Shown here piece after piece: positions 1-12,734 of a DNA stretch of 64,000 nt. A model generated the notes under the pieces. The model was not told where the DNA came from and did no database searches. It saw only the letters and a list, made by a program, of their open reading frames with translations. The first letter of the stretch is position 1; each line of letters starts with the position of its first letter. A program made the translations under genes and the position numbers. The stretch comes from Lutjanus erythropterus (lineage: Eukaryota > Chordata > Actinopteri > Lutjaniformes > Lutjanidae): positions 10,151,775-10,215,774 of the forward strand of contig CM034595.1 of assembly GCA_020091685.1 (NCBI GenBank), read 5' to 3'.

Positions 1-554
1 TGTGTATCGCCCGATACTGATAACCAGTTTCTTTTAAAAAATACGTAAAGAAATATGATAATAATAACAAGAATCTGGAGAATTATATTGTATACCGTGG
101 AACACCCTAAAAATATTGCAATATTATTTAAAATCCATATTGCCCAGTCCTATTATTAATTAATTTGTAATTTGGGGTATATTGACCGTTTATAGGATCA
201 ACAGTTGACCATCAAGATGCAATTGCAAAAGAATTTGGTGTGCAAAAAGCCTGCTGCAGCTTTAATACAGAAAATGCTTTATTACAGTATAGCACAGGAA
301 TTCAAAGTAAAGCATTCAGTGAAAAGAAGTTCAGTTTGAGATTATGAATTATTTGGGGATAGTTAGTGTCCTGCTGCATTCTTCACAGCAGAGTTGTGTG
401 AAACACTGATTCTCGTGGATAAATGTTACCAGTGGACAGCTAAGCTAATGTTAGCTAGATAGCCATTGCAACGGTGGTCTGTTTTTTATTTTTTATTTTT
501 TATTTTTTTGGTTTCTTGAATATGTTTGGTGTTTACTATACCACTGTAACACAT

Positions 555-593
555 GCTGCAGTGGCATTTAAATCAGGGTCCGGTTCTCTGCAG
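555..593 (+). repeat. 39-bp direct repeat, copy 1
   Basis: Begins GCTGCAGTGGCATTTAAATC and is repeated at 1343-1381 with one mismatch (TCTGCAG versus CGCTGCAG near the end). The sequence itself is bounded by CTGCAG. Confidence 0.85.
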
Positions 594-819
594 AGAGCAT
601 CCCATCCTCATAAAGTGTTTTGTAGCATAGCGTTTGCTTAATTGAGGTCAGGCAGTATCAGCAACTTACTAACAGCTGAGTAAGTCAGCTGAGAATAATC
701 CTAGACTCACGATTTATTAAGAAAAATGCATTTGGAAACAGGAAGACATGCATTCAACATCCGTGTCTATAGTGCTGACAGACAGCCAGTCAATATGTGG
801 TAAATGTTTGCAGTGCACG

Positions 820-940
820 ATTTAATTCCTAAATTGATCCAAAATTTGAATAGGAATCTATAAGCTTAATCGAAATTAAAATTTATTAATGATTCCTTTG
901 AATCATGATTCTGGAATCAATTCCTGATGCTCAACCCTAT
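820..940 (-). mobile_element. hAT-like MITE fragment (GGAATCAATTCC family)
   Basis: Rich in AATTGAT/GGAATC motifs and ends GATGCTCAACCCTA, the terminal-repeat form of a fish hAT-like element. The other end is lost or degenerate. Confidence 0.5.
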
Positions 941-1320
941 CAGTGTATTACCTACAGTAGAAGGTTTATTTTGGCATCAAACAACCTTTTCTGAAGAGAA
1001 ACTTTAATTATATAAGCCAAAATAATTAAACTCCATGGGGGAAATCAGCAATGGAGTCTTGGTGCCTGGTGGCTTTGAAGAGAGCGATATTCGTCTCACA
1101 TAACAGCAGTTACCCATCAGAAAAGGCTGTCCCATGGCAAAGTAAAGCACTGAAGATATTATAAATATCCTCTCTGCTTCTCCAAACTGGAGGCATGTCC
1201 ATCGCCCTGTATGCACTGTAACTAAAACAATGGCTATTGATAAGTATAACCTGCACCAAATAATGTTAACTATCACTTTAAATTCCAATTTAGGCCAGCC
1301 AAAATCCAAGATTAGCCAAA
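941..1320. mobile_element. Fragment of MITE family A
   Basis: Contains CAGTGTATTACCTACAGTAG, also found at 1976-1995, and shares AAACTCCATxGGxxAAATCAG and CATCAGAAAAGGCTGTC with the internal part of the copy at 5066-6105. No intact ends are visible. Confidence 0.55.
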
Positions 1321-1342
1321 GACCACATCTGTAAGTCTAGCT

Positions 1343-1381
1343 GCTGCAGTGGCATTTAAATCAGGGTCCGGTTCGCTGCAG
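1343..1381 (+). repeat. 39-bp direct repeat, copy 2
   Basis: Partner of 555-593. The 750 bases between the two copies contain a hAT-like fragment and a fragment of MITE family A. Confidence 0.85.
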
Positions 1382-1924
1382 TGATATGACTCATCTTCCC
1401 TTCTGTTCTCCACTCCTGTCCCCTGGTCGTCCCATTGTCTGCACCTCACGATTGTTTACATCTCTCCCCCCTCCGGTCCCTGATCTCTCCTTTCTCCCCA
1501 ATTCATTTCCTAGGCTGTGTCTGGCGGTGCACACAGAGCCTGATTGCGATATGTTTCCTGAACTAATAGGGGTCACATTAGCCTGGCAGGAAACACAATG
1601 CCATTATGGAAATGCTCAGTCAATTACTGGGCAACGAATAAACACCCTCTCTGTCATTTTTGACTCTCATATTTGCGTTGGGCTAATGGTTGCCATGCAT
1701 GGCTGTTATCTGCTCAGGGGCATCTAATCTGCCTCTCCCGGAGGAACTCGGCAATATGCTTGAGGTCAGTTGTGTCACTGCTGGATTGTTGGGTTGCCCT
1801 GGTTGAAGGCGTTTCCCGTGCACATGAAAAATCCAAGTAAATTTAGCCTGCCACGTGCCAGTGGAAAAAGATAATGCATTAATCTTGTTTGACTTCAGTG
1901 TCCGAATATTGCACAGCCTTGAAT

Positions 1925-2801
1925 TGACAGTGTGGATTATTTGAAGTGGGGTTGTATGAAGTACTTATCCATAGTCAGTGTATTACCTACAGTAGATGGA
2001 GGTCGATATGGCCCCAGTTTGGGGAACCCAGTGTAGGAAGCTTCCAAGAATGCTGTTGGCAGGATAAGCAGCAAAATGTACTGTAGCCACCTAAAGAAAG
2101 GCCTACCTAAAAAATGATCAATATTAGTTTAAGAGCTGCCAAAATGAACTTTTTGATTTGGCATTTTTTAATAATTTACTGTCAATAACAGGGGAAGCAA
2201 AAAAGAATTCAAGTTCAAATTTAGTGAATTAAAGGTTCCCCCCTTTGCAGTGGCTCCATGTCCCTCCATGGGGGGGGGGCTTGTCATATTCACATGTGCT
2301 GCTGAGAGAGTCCCCATTTCCCACAATGCATTGCTGAGAGTTGGTTAAGTGTTCTAGTTTATGTTCCAAAATGCAAATGTTGGTTGTAATTTTTTTTTTT
2401 GTTTGTTTGTTTGTTTTCAGAACATAGTGGTTTATGTTGGTCTTTGTTTAAAGCATGAGTGATGTGGCTGGTATATTTCTTCACCCCAGCTGTATTTTGA
2501 TGAGGGTATTTGAAATGTGTTTCCTCTATGCTAAATGCTGGCGTACAATTGAAGTTCGGAGTGATATTCATCTCAAAGTTCGCACTGCGTAGCATAATAT
2601 TTATAAGCAGAAAACATGTGGGTCTGTGGAATTTATATCGAAACACAAATTGTGACATTAGCACGATATATGACGAGTGAAATACATCAATATCTCTCTC
2701 CCCAATTCTGACAGTGGATTGGATCAGTCCCATCTTTAGGCAATACACTGACTGTTGAGTACCTCATAAAACCCCACTTCAAATAATCCTAACTATCCCT
2801 T
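1925..2801. mobile_element. MITE family A copy with long terminal inverted repeats
   Basis: The left end has GATTATTTGAAGTGGGGTTG and the right end, reverse complemented, reads GGATTATTTGAAGTGGGGTT, followed outward by CTATCCCTTTAA. The interior carries a second repeat (2317-2560) also seen at 46200-46380. It encodes no recognisable transposase. Confidence 0.7.
2317..2560 (+). repeat. Dispersed repeat, copy 1 (TTTATGTTCCAAAATGCAA family)
   Basis: Shares TTTATGTTCCAAAATGCAA, TGTTTTCAGAACATxGTGG and CAGCTGTATTT, in the same order, with 46200-46380. It lies within the MITE at 1925-2801. Confidence 0.6.
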
Positions 2802-5065
2802 TAATTGCCTTCAGAACATCTAATTTATACCTAAGAATGACATTAGATGTTTCTGACTTTTAATCAGTCCAGTTACTAAAAAGAAAGGGTGTGTTGGACA
2901 GAAAAACTGAAAATACAACAAAATATAAAAGTAAGACAATAACTTCAAAACACTGAGGAATTCATAACAACTAAAGGTTCAGAGTTCTCCAGTTTACTTC
3001 CTCCTGTTCCACCATCTAATAGAGCACCAGGAGGCTCATTCTATCCTGTAACACAACAGCTATAACTTTTATAGACAGCGTGCTTTGGGTAATATTAGAT
3101 CCACAATCTATGCTTGTGGGAATGCCACTGCAATAAGGTTAAAATATTGAAGACTATAAATGCTTCTTAAATTACAATTTCCACTAAACAGAATGCGAGT
3201 TCACGCTGGCTGAGTTCATTTAATATGTTTTATTAAACTTTTTGAACCCACTCCCATAATGAATTTAAATACAAGATAACAAGGTAGAAAAAAATGTTCC
3301 TGTAAAGTGAGCTCCCTGTAAAATTAATGGTCTGAAAACTCCTATTTGAAATTGCAATAAAGTCCTTAATAGAGATTATGGGATATGTTGTGGGCTCAAG
3401 TACAAAATGTACAATTATTCTGTTTGTGCGTTTGAATTATGCTGGGAGGATTTACAGAGAGATCATGTACTCAATTATTTCCAACAACATTCATGGATTT
3501 TTTTTTGGCTCTCAACAGTCAGAAACGGACGCATATTAACCATAAATACAAAGAATACAGACTGAAATATTATTTTGCATGTTCCTAGACCAACACAGAA
3601 AGCACCATTCATCAAAAACTGTTTGCCTTTATGCAATTAGGTCAAAACAAAAGAGAAACAGAAAAAAAAAAAAGCAAAATTTGAATGACATATTTGAAAT
3701 ATGGATGGGTATCGAGAGCTGGTACTACATAGGTACCAGTTCCTGGTTGGTTGTTACCAAAATATTGATAAGCTACTAGACGAATGGTGCTGCTGTCGGT
3801 ATTTATGTAACGCCAACGTGTCTTGTTACAAAAATAATTCTGCAGCTATTAACTCAGGATACAGTTTACAGCACTTCTAATTTATGTTTACAACAGACAA
3901 ACTTTCACAGTCAAACAGTTGCAGACTTAGTCAGAGAATTGCAATATCGTAACGGGTGCAACAGATGCAACACATCTAAGAGTGCACCGTTTTTCACAGC
4001 CTGAAAGCAAAGTGCTCCATCTCCTCTGCAGCGAAAAAAGTCCAATATTTTGGGGAACTTTCTTGCCCAGAGTGAGATGGGAAGATATGCACTGCTCTCA
4101 TGTCTGTACACTAAATATGAAGCTTAGAACCAAAAGACTGCACATTACATAAAATATGTCAAACTGTAGCTCTATTAAAAAGTGGCACAGTCAATGAAAG
4201 GGTCGATGAAAAAAAAAAATGAACCACTTTGAGAGATATTGACACGAGGGCCCAGCAACAAAGTCAATCCTCACACTGAGGATGATGAGTCTCTGCTCTC
4301 GCTCGCTCGTACAGTATAACATCATTCCATTCAGGAACTACACAGCCCCGTGAGATTACATTATGCCAAGAAAACTACTGAGAATCTCTTCTTCAGAGTT
4401 CACAGTTTGCTCAAAATAAACCACTGCCTTCCTGAGTTGATCTATTTCTGTCTGAGTGTTCCTGAGGTTTCTGTGTGCATGGGGGCTGCACATGATGATG
4501 ACAACGGTGAAGGAAAAAAAAAAGACAAAAACTCAGCTTTCCAGCAGAGTAGCTCATGGCAAGGTAGAACACTTGTCAGTTCGAGTTAAGGCCGGGTTGG
4601 GGACCACTCTCTGCTGAGTCACTTCACTCCATGGTATTAGGCTGACAGAGACAAATGCCCGTGGAGTGTCAGTCAAAAGTGACCCCGTCCCCTTGCCTTG
4701 ATTCAATTAGCTTTCAAACAGTGTCCCAAAGTGGAACCAAAGGCAACGTTCGCTCAACTTAAGTGATGGGGCCAAATCTGATTTTGGTTTGCTGACAGCA
4801 TCGCCTTCTTCCCATCAACGTTACATGGCGCTGGGCTTTGTGATGTATGTCATCTGGCTGTCACATTATCACTCCATTTGCAAGGTAGGAAATGTACTCA
4901 GAACATGCCCTTAATTTAGCCTGACAGCTATTTGGATGATAAGTTTCATCATTAAAGTCAAATTTGCAGATTTATCAGAAAACTTCTGCCTGGGAAGGGA
5001 TGAAAACAGTAGAACAGGGGAAATGAGTGCAGATTTATTATCAAATCAGTCTGAGGGAACCAGAT
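2802..5065. other. Non-coding stretch between MITEs
   Basis: No exon or repeat family recognised. Holds a poly(A) run at 3661-3673, and 4590-4900 is repeat-free, balanced in composition and could be conserved non-coding DNA. Confidence 0.4.
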
Positions 5066-6105
5066 TTAAAGGCATAGTTCAGCTTATTTGAAATCGGGTT
5101 GTATGTGGTACTTATCAATAGATAGCGTATTGGCTACAGTGGATGCTGGCTGGCATGCCCCCAGTCTTGCAGACCTATCTTTACAGTGCTCAGCAGTGGC
5201 AAAAGGTCTGGCTTGTTTGTATGTCTGTAAACCAATCGCCATCTTGGGCGGCGCTAAACCCAGGATACAACAAAGTTGTATGTGCCCCCTGCAAAAAAGT
5301 GGAACCGTTGCAAGGAAAACCCTGGCACTGAAATACCTAAATCACTGTAAAATGAAAGGTAAAAGATGCTAGCCTGTTTACATCAGTACCATTAGCAACC
5401 CATGTGCTAATTTGCAATTTTCAACGTGTAGGCTGCCAGCTCGGAGGATGTTTCCAGGGGAATGCTGATAGAGGATATACTGCCTATAACAGTTGTCCAG
5501 TGGCAGGCTTATACCTGCCCTCTACATTTGGTGAGTCAGATTAGCACACCCCCAGGGCTCAGCAACAACAGGCAGTTTGGCCACGTAAAAAAAAAAAAAA
5601 GGTACATCTACATCATCTCTGCTCTCTACAAACCAACCAAACTCCATAGGCAAAATCAGTCATTTTACCTCAGAGAACATAAGAGTTCCTGGTCTCCTGT
5701 TACCTCAATTGGCTAGTTTGTTTGTATGACGGTGTGACCTGGGTGAAGGCAAACCATCTTTTCAGAACCAAAGTTGAACAATAACACAAACAAACTAAAA
5801 GAACAGGGCACTTGTAGACCAGTGTTCAAAAAGGTAAAATTACTGATTTTGCAGATGGAGTTTGGTTGGTTTGGAGAGAGCAGTATTTTGCCTGTATAGC
5901 AGTGGTTTCTCATCAGAAAAGGCTGTCTGACAGCAAAGTACAGTGATGACAATATTCTATAAAGTGTACACAAATATGTTTTTCATCTATTATTGCTTAG
6001 CTTCTATACTGGCACTCCTCTCTGCGTCTCAAGACTTGGTTCGTGTCAACTATTGAGAAGTGCCTCATAGAACCCCATGTCAAATAATCCAAACTATCCC
6101 TTTAA
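5066..6105. mobile_element. MITE family A, complete copy with about 55-bp inverted repeats
   Basis: Starts TTAAAGGCATAGTTC and ends with ACTATCCCTTTAA. The inverted repeats pair imperfectly over about 55 bases (TTATTTGA, GGGTT, TATG.GG.ACTT). TTAA occurs at both edges. No transposase frame is present; the short open frames inside are incidental. Confidence 0.75.
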
Positions 6106-7294
6106 TCACTTTATGAGACATCAATATCCAAAGACTGCCTCCGCCATACTAAATCCTATCCATATACATAATCAGTGATTTGGGTCACATGACCATCCCC
6201 CAATGTATCGTGGGCCGAGCAGACTGAGAGGAAAGAGGAGAAGGTTCTGGTTTGTTGCTGTGCTCAAGAGAGGAGGAGACATGAGGGGGTCACTGGGCTG
6301 GGTTCCTGTGGCTTAGCATGGCAAATCCTCTGTAATCCTCCAACCAGTCCCATGGTGCTGTTTACTGTACGTAGGGTAAAGCTATTATGGACCCACACCA
6401 AGCCTCCTGCCCCCCCACAGCCATGTAAGCTACATCTTACTACTGCTATAGTAGGTCCTCCCTCAACTATTGTTCACCTGTTCTTTTTTAAGAGAACGGC
6501 CAGCTGAGGATGTTTATCCTCCGTAAGTCTCTTTTGAGATTATCATCATTAGACAGCGGGATAACAGCGAGGGAGCCAGACAAAAGAGATGAAAATCACA
6601 CCGAGAGGAGCGAGAAAACAAAACATTCCTCAGGGTATTTATACCAAAATGAGGGAGGGCTGGAGGGGGCTTCTTTTACAGCCTGCAGCAGTCAGGCTGC
6701 GTGATCACAGCTTTTATTTTTTTTGATACAAAATATAAAATCATCATGAAGAGCTGGAACTTTCCCTGCGACTCCGTATCAACACATGAATAAAAGCATC
6801 GCCCCATCTGGGAATCTCTGCTGCATCTTCATAAACAACGTCTCGATCCGGTATTGGAACCATAAAGCGACATAATGGAAGAACGTACTTCTTGGAAGCC
6901 TTAAAATTAATTTTCAACTGGATTCCTGGAATCACATTACAACAGAAGGCAACAAATCACTGTGTCACTGCCCCTGTCATTATCTAATTGCTTTCTTGCG
7001 GATTCAGGACCCTCCCCGTCCCTGCCTCCCTGTCTGTCTCTCTCCGTTATTGTTCTGCCACACAACACTTCTCTATTATTCCAAAAACTCAGCATCACCA
7101 AAACGTACAGTCTGTGAAAAACTAATAATTACAAAAGCCAAAAGAAAAAGCTAAATAAATGCCTTCATTAAGCAGTTTTAGTGCTGGCACCGGGACCAGA
7201 TTCAAATGCACACGCAGCTGCTTGCCAGTATCAGAGCACATTTATTTTACTTCATTCTAAATTAGCACCAGTAAGTTTTAAACAAATGAGTTCA

Positions 7295-7580
7295 AAGGGC
7301 TGCCAGGATTAATCGATTAATTGATCAACAGAAAATTAATTGAGAGCTATTTTGATAACCAATTAATTCATTAAGTGTTTTCTTAAGCAAAAGTTCCAAA
7401 AAATCTCTAGCAGCAACATTTCCACAGTGAGAATTTGCTGTTTTGTCTGTTTTATGTAGACCAGTACACTTGAGTATCTTTAGGTTAGGAGCTTTTAGTA
7501 ATAGATTGAATGACCTCATCTTTGACTTGTGTTTTATATGTAGAAAATATCAATTAATTGAAAGAAATAACTAAAGCCCT
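7295..7580 (-). mobile_element. hAT-like MITE, ATTAATCGATTAAT family
   Basis: Contains ATTAATCGATTAATTGATC and the reverse complement of this family's features (AAAATTAATTGAGAG, CATTTCCACAGTGAGAA). Related to 10756-11090. Confidence 0.6.
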
Positions 7581-7652
7581 AATTTGAGATGTGCATGGCC
7601 ACATGAGTTTACCCTCATGGTTGAATTTCAGGTCATCAGCAGTTTGTTGGAG

Positions 7653-8130
7653 AATTAAAGGTGACCTGTAGGCTTTTTGACCTCACACGAACCTTTACCA
7701 CAGTCTTGCCAGTATTGCACTGATCTACAGGTGGCAGTAATGTGCCAAGAAATGCAGCAATGTCACAGCAAAGACAGTGAAGAAGAAGGCTGCAAGCTGG
7801 TAAACACTGATGCAAACAGTGCAAAGATTTATTGGCAGAATATGGCAGAAATGGAATATAATGTTGTCATTAGTGTCATAATAACCTGAAAATAAGAATG
7901 AGCTGTTTATATCTACAGCAGGTCCTCTTTCACGGCCACCATGTTGAATATGGATGGGCAATGCAAACACCGGCTCTAGATGGACTTTTATTTTTTTGTT
8001 TTGCAGTTTTGCAGCCACCATAGGTTTTCCTGAACACATGGAAGGGGAGGGTGAGACGAGCAGTATTCACTTGGTTGCAATCAACATCACCACTAGATTC
8101 CACTAAATCCTACACATTGGTCCTTTAATT
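7653..8130. mobile_element. MITE family B (TTAA-bounded), copy 1
   Basis: Starts ATTAAAGGTGACCTGTAGG and ends CCTACACATTGGTCCTTTAA, forming inverted ends with TTAA at each edge. The interior has GGCAGAAATGGAATATAAT, GAGCTGTTTATATCTACAG and GGCTCTAGATGGA, shared with 54024-54564. No coding content. Confidence 0.75.
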
Positions 8131-8169
8131 TTAAGGTCACGATTCAATTCAATTTTTCAGTTTGAACCT

Positions 8170-8187
8170 TTTTTTTTTTTTTTTTTT
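8170..8187. repeat. Poly(T) run
   Basis: An uninterrupted T tract of about 18 bases; simple-sequence DNA. Confidence 0.8.
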
Positions 8188-8189
8188 GC

Positions 8190-10123
8190 ACTGACAGTTA
8201 TGCCAGAGTCTTAATTTGTGAAGATTGACAGATAATTGGTTTTATGGCCTGACAAATGTCATTAAAATTTGTAAATTCTTATTAAAATGTGGTATATTAA
8301 ATCAAGTGTGATATAATAGCCGGTAAGCAATTGTGTGTTGTCTTTGAAGCAAACACAACACATGACACACCGGACACCGCAATTAGGCGGGAGTGTAGAG
8401 AGAAAAGAAATTGGGACAAGCAGCAAGTTTGTCTTTGATTCCAAATATTGGGATTGAATATCCATTCAAATTGATTCTCAGTTAAATATTGAACTTGAGA
8501 AACCCCTAGTAAGTACTGCTGAACTTAAAGATAGCCTTTGTTCTGGTACAAAAAAAATCCACAGGGGATCTTTAACTGGGTTGAATGATGCTTCTAAATG
8601 ATCAGTCACTCGTTTTACTCAACACTTTTTGTTCATGTTGAAAACTATAACTAGGCGAGTCTCTTCAAACATGAGGTAAGGAATGAAAAATATTCCATCT
8701 AGCTGCTGAATCTGCCATGTATGAGCAGTTTGTTTTTTTTACACCATCTACTTTTTTGGCAGCTAAAATAGCACATTAGGTGTATGAGCAGCTGAACGCC
8801 TGAACAAAATGCTGAACAGAGTCAGAACTTTGGCTGATGATCAGAGGGAAGGTGATTTTGGCTGCAGACAAACCCCTCTTTTGGAGATTTATTATTTAAG
8901 ATTATGGTTCTCACGTGGCAGCGGCCACACAGCATCTCTCAGCCTCAAACACTTCTTTATTCTGTGTCATTGTAACAACTTGTGAGAGTTTCAGCGGGGT
9001 CTGAACGCGGATTAGTGGCAGCCAGTTACAAAGCCAGATTTAAGGCCCCGTCTGCACCAGAGATGGAGGCTCCCTCCGGTCTGTTTGATTTAAGGGCTCT
9101 CAGAGAACCACCGGAGCACCATATGTATTACAAATACATACAACAACAATTCCTCACTGGATACATGGCAATATTATATATAGAACAAATGAGAACCTGA
9201 ACGTTATTCCAGGATCAGACATTTTTACATAAAACTGCTTTAGTTAGAAACCACAGAACCCCCATGGAACCACTTATATCTGCACGGAGCCGCCAAAGGT
9301 TACACAGAACCACTGATTCACCTCCATATAATAGAAGGTTAAATAGCATCGGCTTAATGTAAAACCAGTTTTTACCAGATATTAGGGACAATATTTTGAA
9401 TATCACAATAAAAACATGTCTCTACTACATGTGTCATTCTACATGGTTAATTTTCTATTTTATTTTACAGTAGGACTGCTGTATTGTTTTTTTTTTACAT
9501 TATTGTCAAAGATGGGGTTAAAAATTTTGTGCATTTTCCTTAAACAATAGTTGGAAATGCTAGCAACTGATGAATCAATTACTCGTTCATAATTAATAAG
9601 ATACAAAGCACACATTTTCCCCCTATTTTTTCATTATTTTCATTTTTATTCTTATTTTTTTCATGTAAGTTTGTTTCCTCATTCAACAAATGGCTCTTAG
9701 AGACAAAACAATACCAAATGTGGGACAATTACTGCCATTTATTGATTAATACATTTTTAATTTGATTAAATTCTTAGCACCAATTAATCAATTCATGATT
9801 AATCATCAACATCTCTAGTAATTATTCAATAATGGTCATTTTTTTAAGATGTAATTTTTCTTTGTTTTTTTAATGTAGTGATAAATATGATATTATAGGC
9901 TTTTATTTTGGTATTGTTACATCCCTTCTGGATATCGTCAGGGGAACCCCCTCATAAAAACAGCAACGAATTAACACTCAAAACTAATTTTTCACAGATC
10001 ATATTTTCAGGAAACACTCTGCCCGGCAACAAGTCACATCTGATGTCAGTAATTCAGTCAGTGTTTGTCTGTGCTCCTCGGCATAGTCCACACTCGTCTG
10101 TGTTTCTCACTTCTACCTGAGTG

Positions 10124-10125
<2 letters not shown>
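8190..10125. other. Non-coding stretch
   Basis: AT-rich with several T runs; the only extra structure noted is AATTCAATT-type hAT debris near 8140-8170 and 9560-9800. No gene seen. Confidence 0.4.
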
Positions 10126-10167
<42 letters not shown>

Positions 10168-10179
10168 TGTGTGTGTGTG
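10126..10179 (+). repeat. GT/CA microsatellite
   Basis: About 26 GT units interrupted by one CT. Confidence 0.95.
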
Positions 10180-10755
10180 CGCATTAATGAGGCTGCAGAG
10201 ATAGATGAGATAGTCGCAGCTGTTAAAACACCACATGACTTTAGAGCCTCTCACAGAGAAGCTGAGAGAGATGGTGAATTTTGTCGGAGCCATCTTGATA
10301 AACATTGAGCCTCGTCCCGTCCAGATCCAGCTTATCGGCATAAAAACAGAAGCATCGCAGTTTGATTTACTTGAAATACACTTTTATTAGAAGTTGACTA
10401 ATTGAATTTGTTTCTTCCTAAAACAACATGTATAATAATTCCTACTAAGTGAATAAAGCTCAGTTTCATCAACAGGAATCTCGATGCAGTAATCAATTGG
10501 TAACAGCAAGTACTCAGGGATGATAGCAGGGTGAAGGATTAATCAAAGCCAGCAGGACCGTGCATAATTTGATCATGAGAGTCATCATTCTAAGTGTGTG
10601 TATGTGTGTGTGTGTTTGTGCCATGGTCATCCTTTACAGTAGTGACAGAGGAGGCGCTTCGTGTTTTCTCTAATATGACAGGCTCTCAACTAGAGGGGTG
10701 GTGTGATCTCAATACTATGACAGTTTTCCTTAAATTAGATATAAAAATTAGCTAT

Positions 10756-11090
10756 ATATTAGGGCTGCAACTAACGATCATTTTCATAGTAGGTTAATCT
10801 GTCTGTTATTTTTCTGATTAATGGATTAATAGTTGTCTGTTTTAAAATGTCAGAAAATGTCAATCAGGGTTTCCCAAAGTCTAAGATGATGTCCTCAAAT
10901 GTCTTGTTTTGTCCACAACCCAAAAATATTCAGTTTACTGTCATCGAGGAGGAAAAAGAACAGAAGCTGAAATCAGAAGCTCAAATCAGGGAATTTTGAC
11001 TTTTTTCTTAAAAAAAAAAAAATACTCAAAATAGTTGACGACTAATTTAATAATCTATTAATCAATTCATCATTGCAGATCTACCACATA
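10756..11090 (+). mobile_element. hAT-like MITE (TAGGGCTGCAACTAACGAT), near full length
   Basis: Begins TAGGGCTGCAACTAACGAT and contains CAAATGTCTTGTTTTGTCC, AATATTCAGTTTACTGTCAT and a run toward AATCTATTAATCAATTCATC. This is a widespread non-autonomous fish element. Further copies are at 7295, 12996, 32560, 44555 and 54835. Confidence 0.8.
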
Positions 11091-12734
11091 TCACCTTGCT
11101 TACAGTTTTAAAATTAATGATATATTCAATCATAACCCCTGTATTATGATACATACCATATCACCAGATTCTTGCAAATACACAGCCCTGTTCTCAACAA
11201 GTGTTTGAGTTTCATGTCATGAGATCTGTCCAGATTTCCATTTTGTGACTATAAGATGGTTGGGGAAATTACTCATAGCTGAGTGAGTCATGTTTCAAGC
11301 ACAAACTACATATTAACAAGCTCCAGCTTCTACGCTCACCACTAGCCAGAGCTGCAGTCATGGTCACACCATGCTAATGTGCGCATTACTCAGAAGGGGG
11401 ACTGATGAAATGTCATGAACAGCGCGGTTTGGCCGATCAAGAAAATGAACATAAGGGATGCAGCACGTAGCCACTCGACTGGAGCGTTACGAAACCACAA
11501 TCAGCACAGGAATGTGGACGTTAACCTGTAGGGAGAGACTTTTGGCCGCTATCAGCGCTAATGTTAGCCACCCTGTATGGAAGCTAACGTGAGATGCTGT
11601 GACCCTCTTCAGTCTGAAAAGACATCGTGTTTAGTGAGTTGTTGTTATACTTTGTAAGATAATGTGCAGTGTTCATAATGCACGGCACAAAGTGACACAT
11701 ATATATGATTTTGGTACTGCAGAATGTTATTAACAGCTTCAAATGGCTGTTGCAATGCAATATTTTTTGGGAAAATGTTTACTCTGATCAACTAATAAGT
11801 TGTGCTCCATTCTGACTTTTTCTGCATGTTTGCTTACTTTTAGTCGACTGGTTTAAATTACAATTTCAGGTTAATTGACAGAAATTAGTTGACCCTAATT
11901 TCAATGATTGTAAAAATGCTAATCACTCAATCTGGTCAGGTCAGTAATCATCTATCTCTACTTTTCTTTATCCAATATACTAGATATATTTCGGTTTTGA
12001 ACTATTAGCTCATGTTGTTTACTCCTCCAACATTTTACAGGCTAATCAATTAATCAAGAAAATACCTGGCAGATAAAGCGACTGCTCGGCTGTGATCGTG
12101 GGACAAGCTGATGTTTTGTGGACCAAATAAAACAACACAAGTCATCATCATCACAAAACGAGTCATAGCATGACACATTCTCACCAGCATGACTTGTAAC
12201 GCTTGTCAACTCCTCCATCTCTCTCTGCTCTGAGTCGACCTTGAACATCTCGCCGACCTTGAACAAACAAACAAACTACAGAGTGCCTCATCAGAGCACA
12301 GTGTGTGTCTCTGGACAGTAATACAGCACCTGAACATGCTGACCGGCGCTCTGGACTGATATATTTCATTAAGACGTATAATAAGAGCTTAAGGAGCCTG
12401 GACAATATACAGACCCCACCACCACCTCACCCTGGAGGCAGCTCATTGTGCACCTTATGGGGCTATACCTTATTGCGTTATGCAATGCTGTAATAGGCTT
12501 AGCTGTGTGTTACTCTGCAGGGGGGAGTTTTGGGCTGAGTCTGATGACTCACTTCATTAAGTCTCCCTTCCTGAGAGCTTTCTAGTTGCTGAGGAGTGAA
12601 CTTTCCACTCCCCCACATCAACACTGACCTCAGATGGTATTTACAGTGAGGAAAGTAAACATCTAATTATCGGCTCACCAGAACAACTGACTAAACTTGA
12701 AAAATATAGTATTTTGTATAGAGATTTCTGAGTT

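Noticed and set aside
10054..10341. Minus-strand frame with His-Thr repeats
   Set aside because: It is a translation of the GT/CA microsatellite and shows no other protein-like features.
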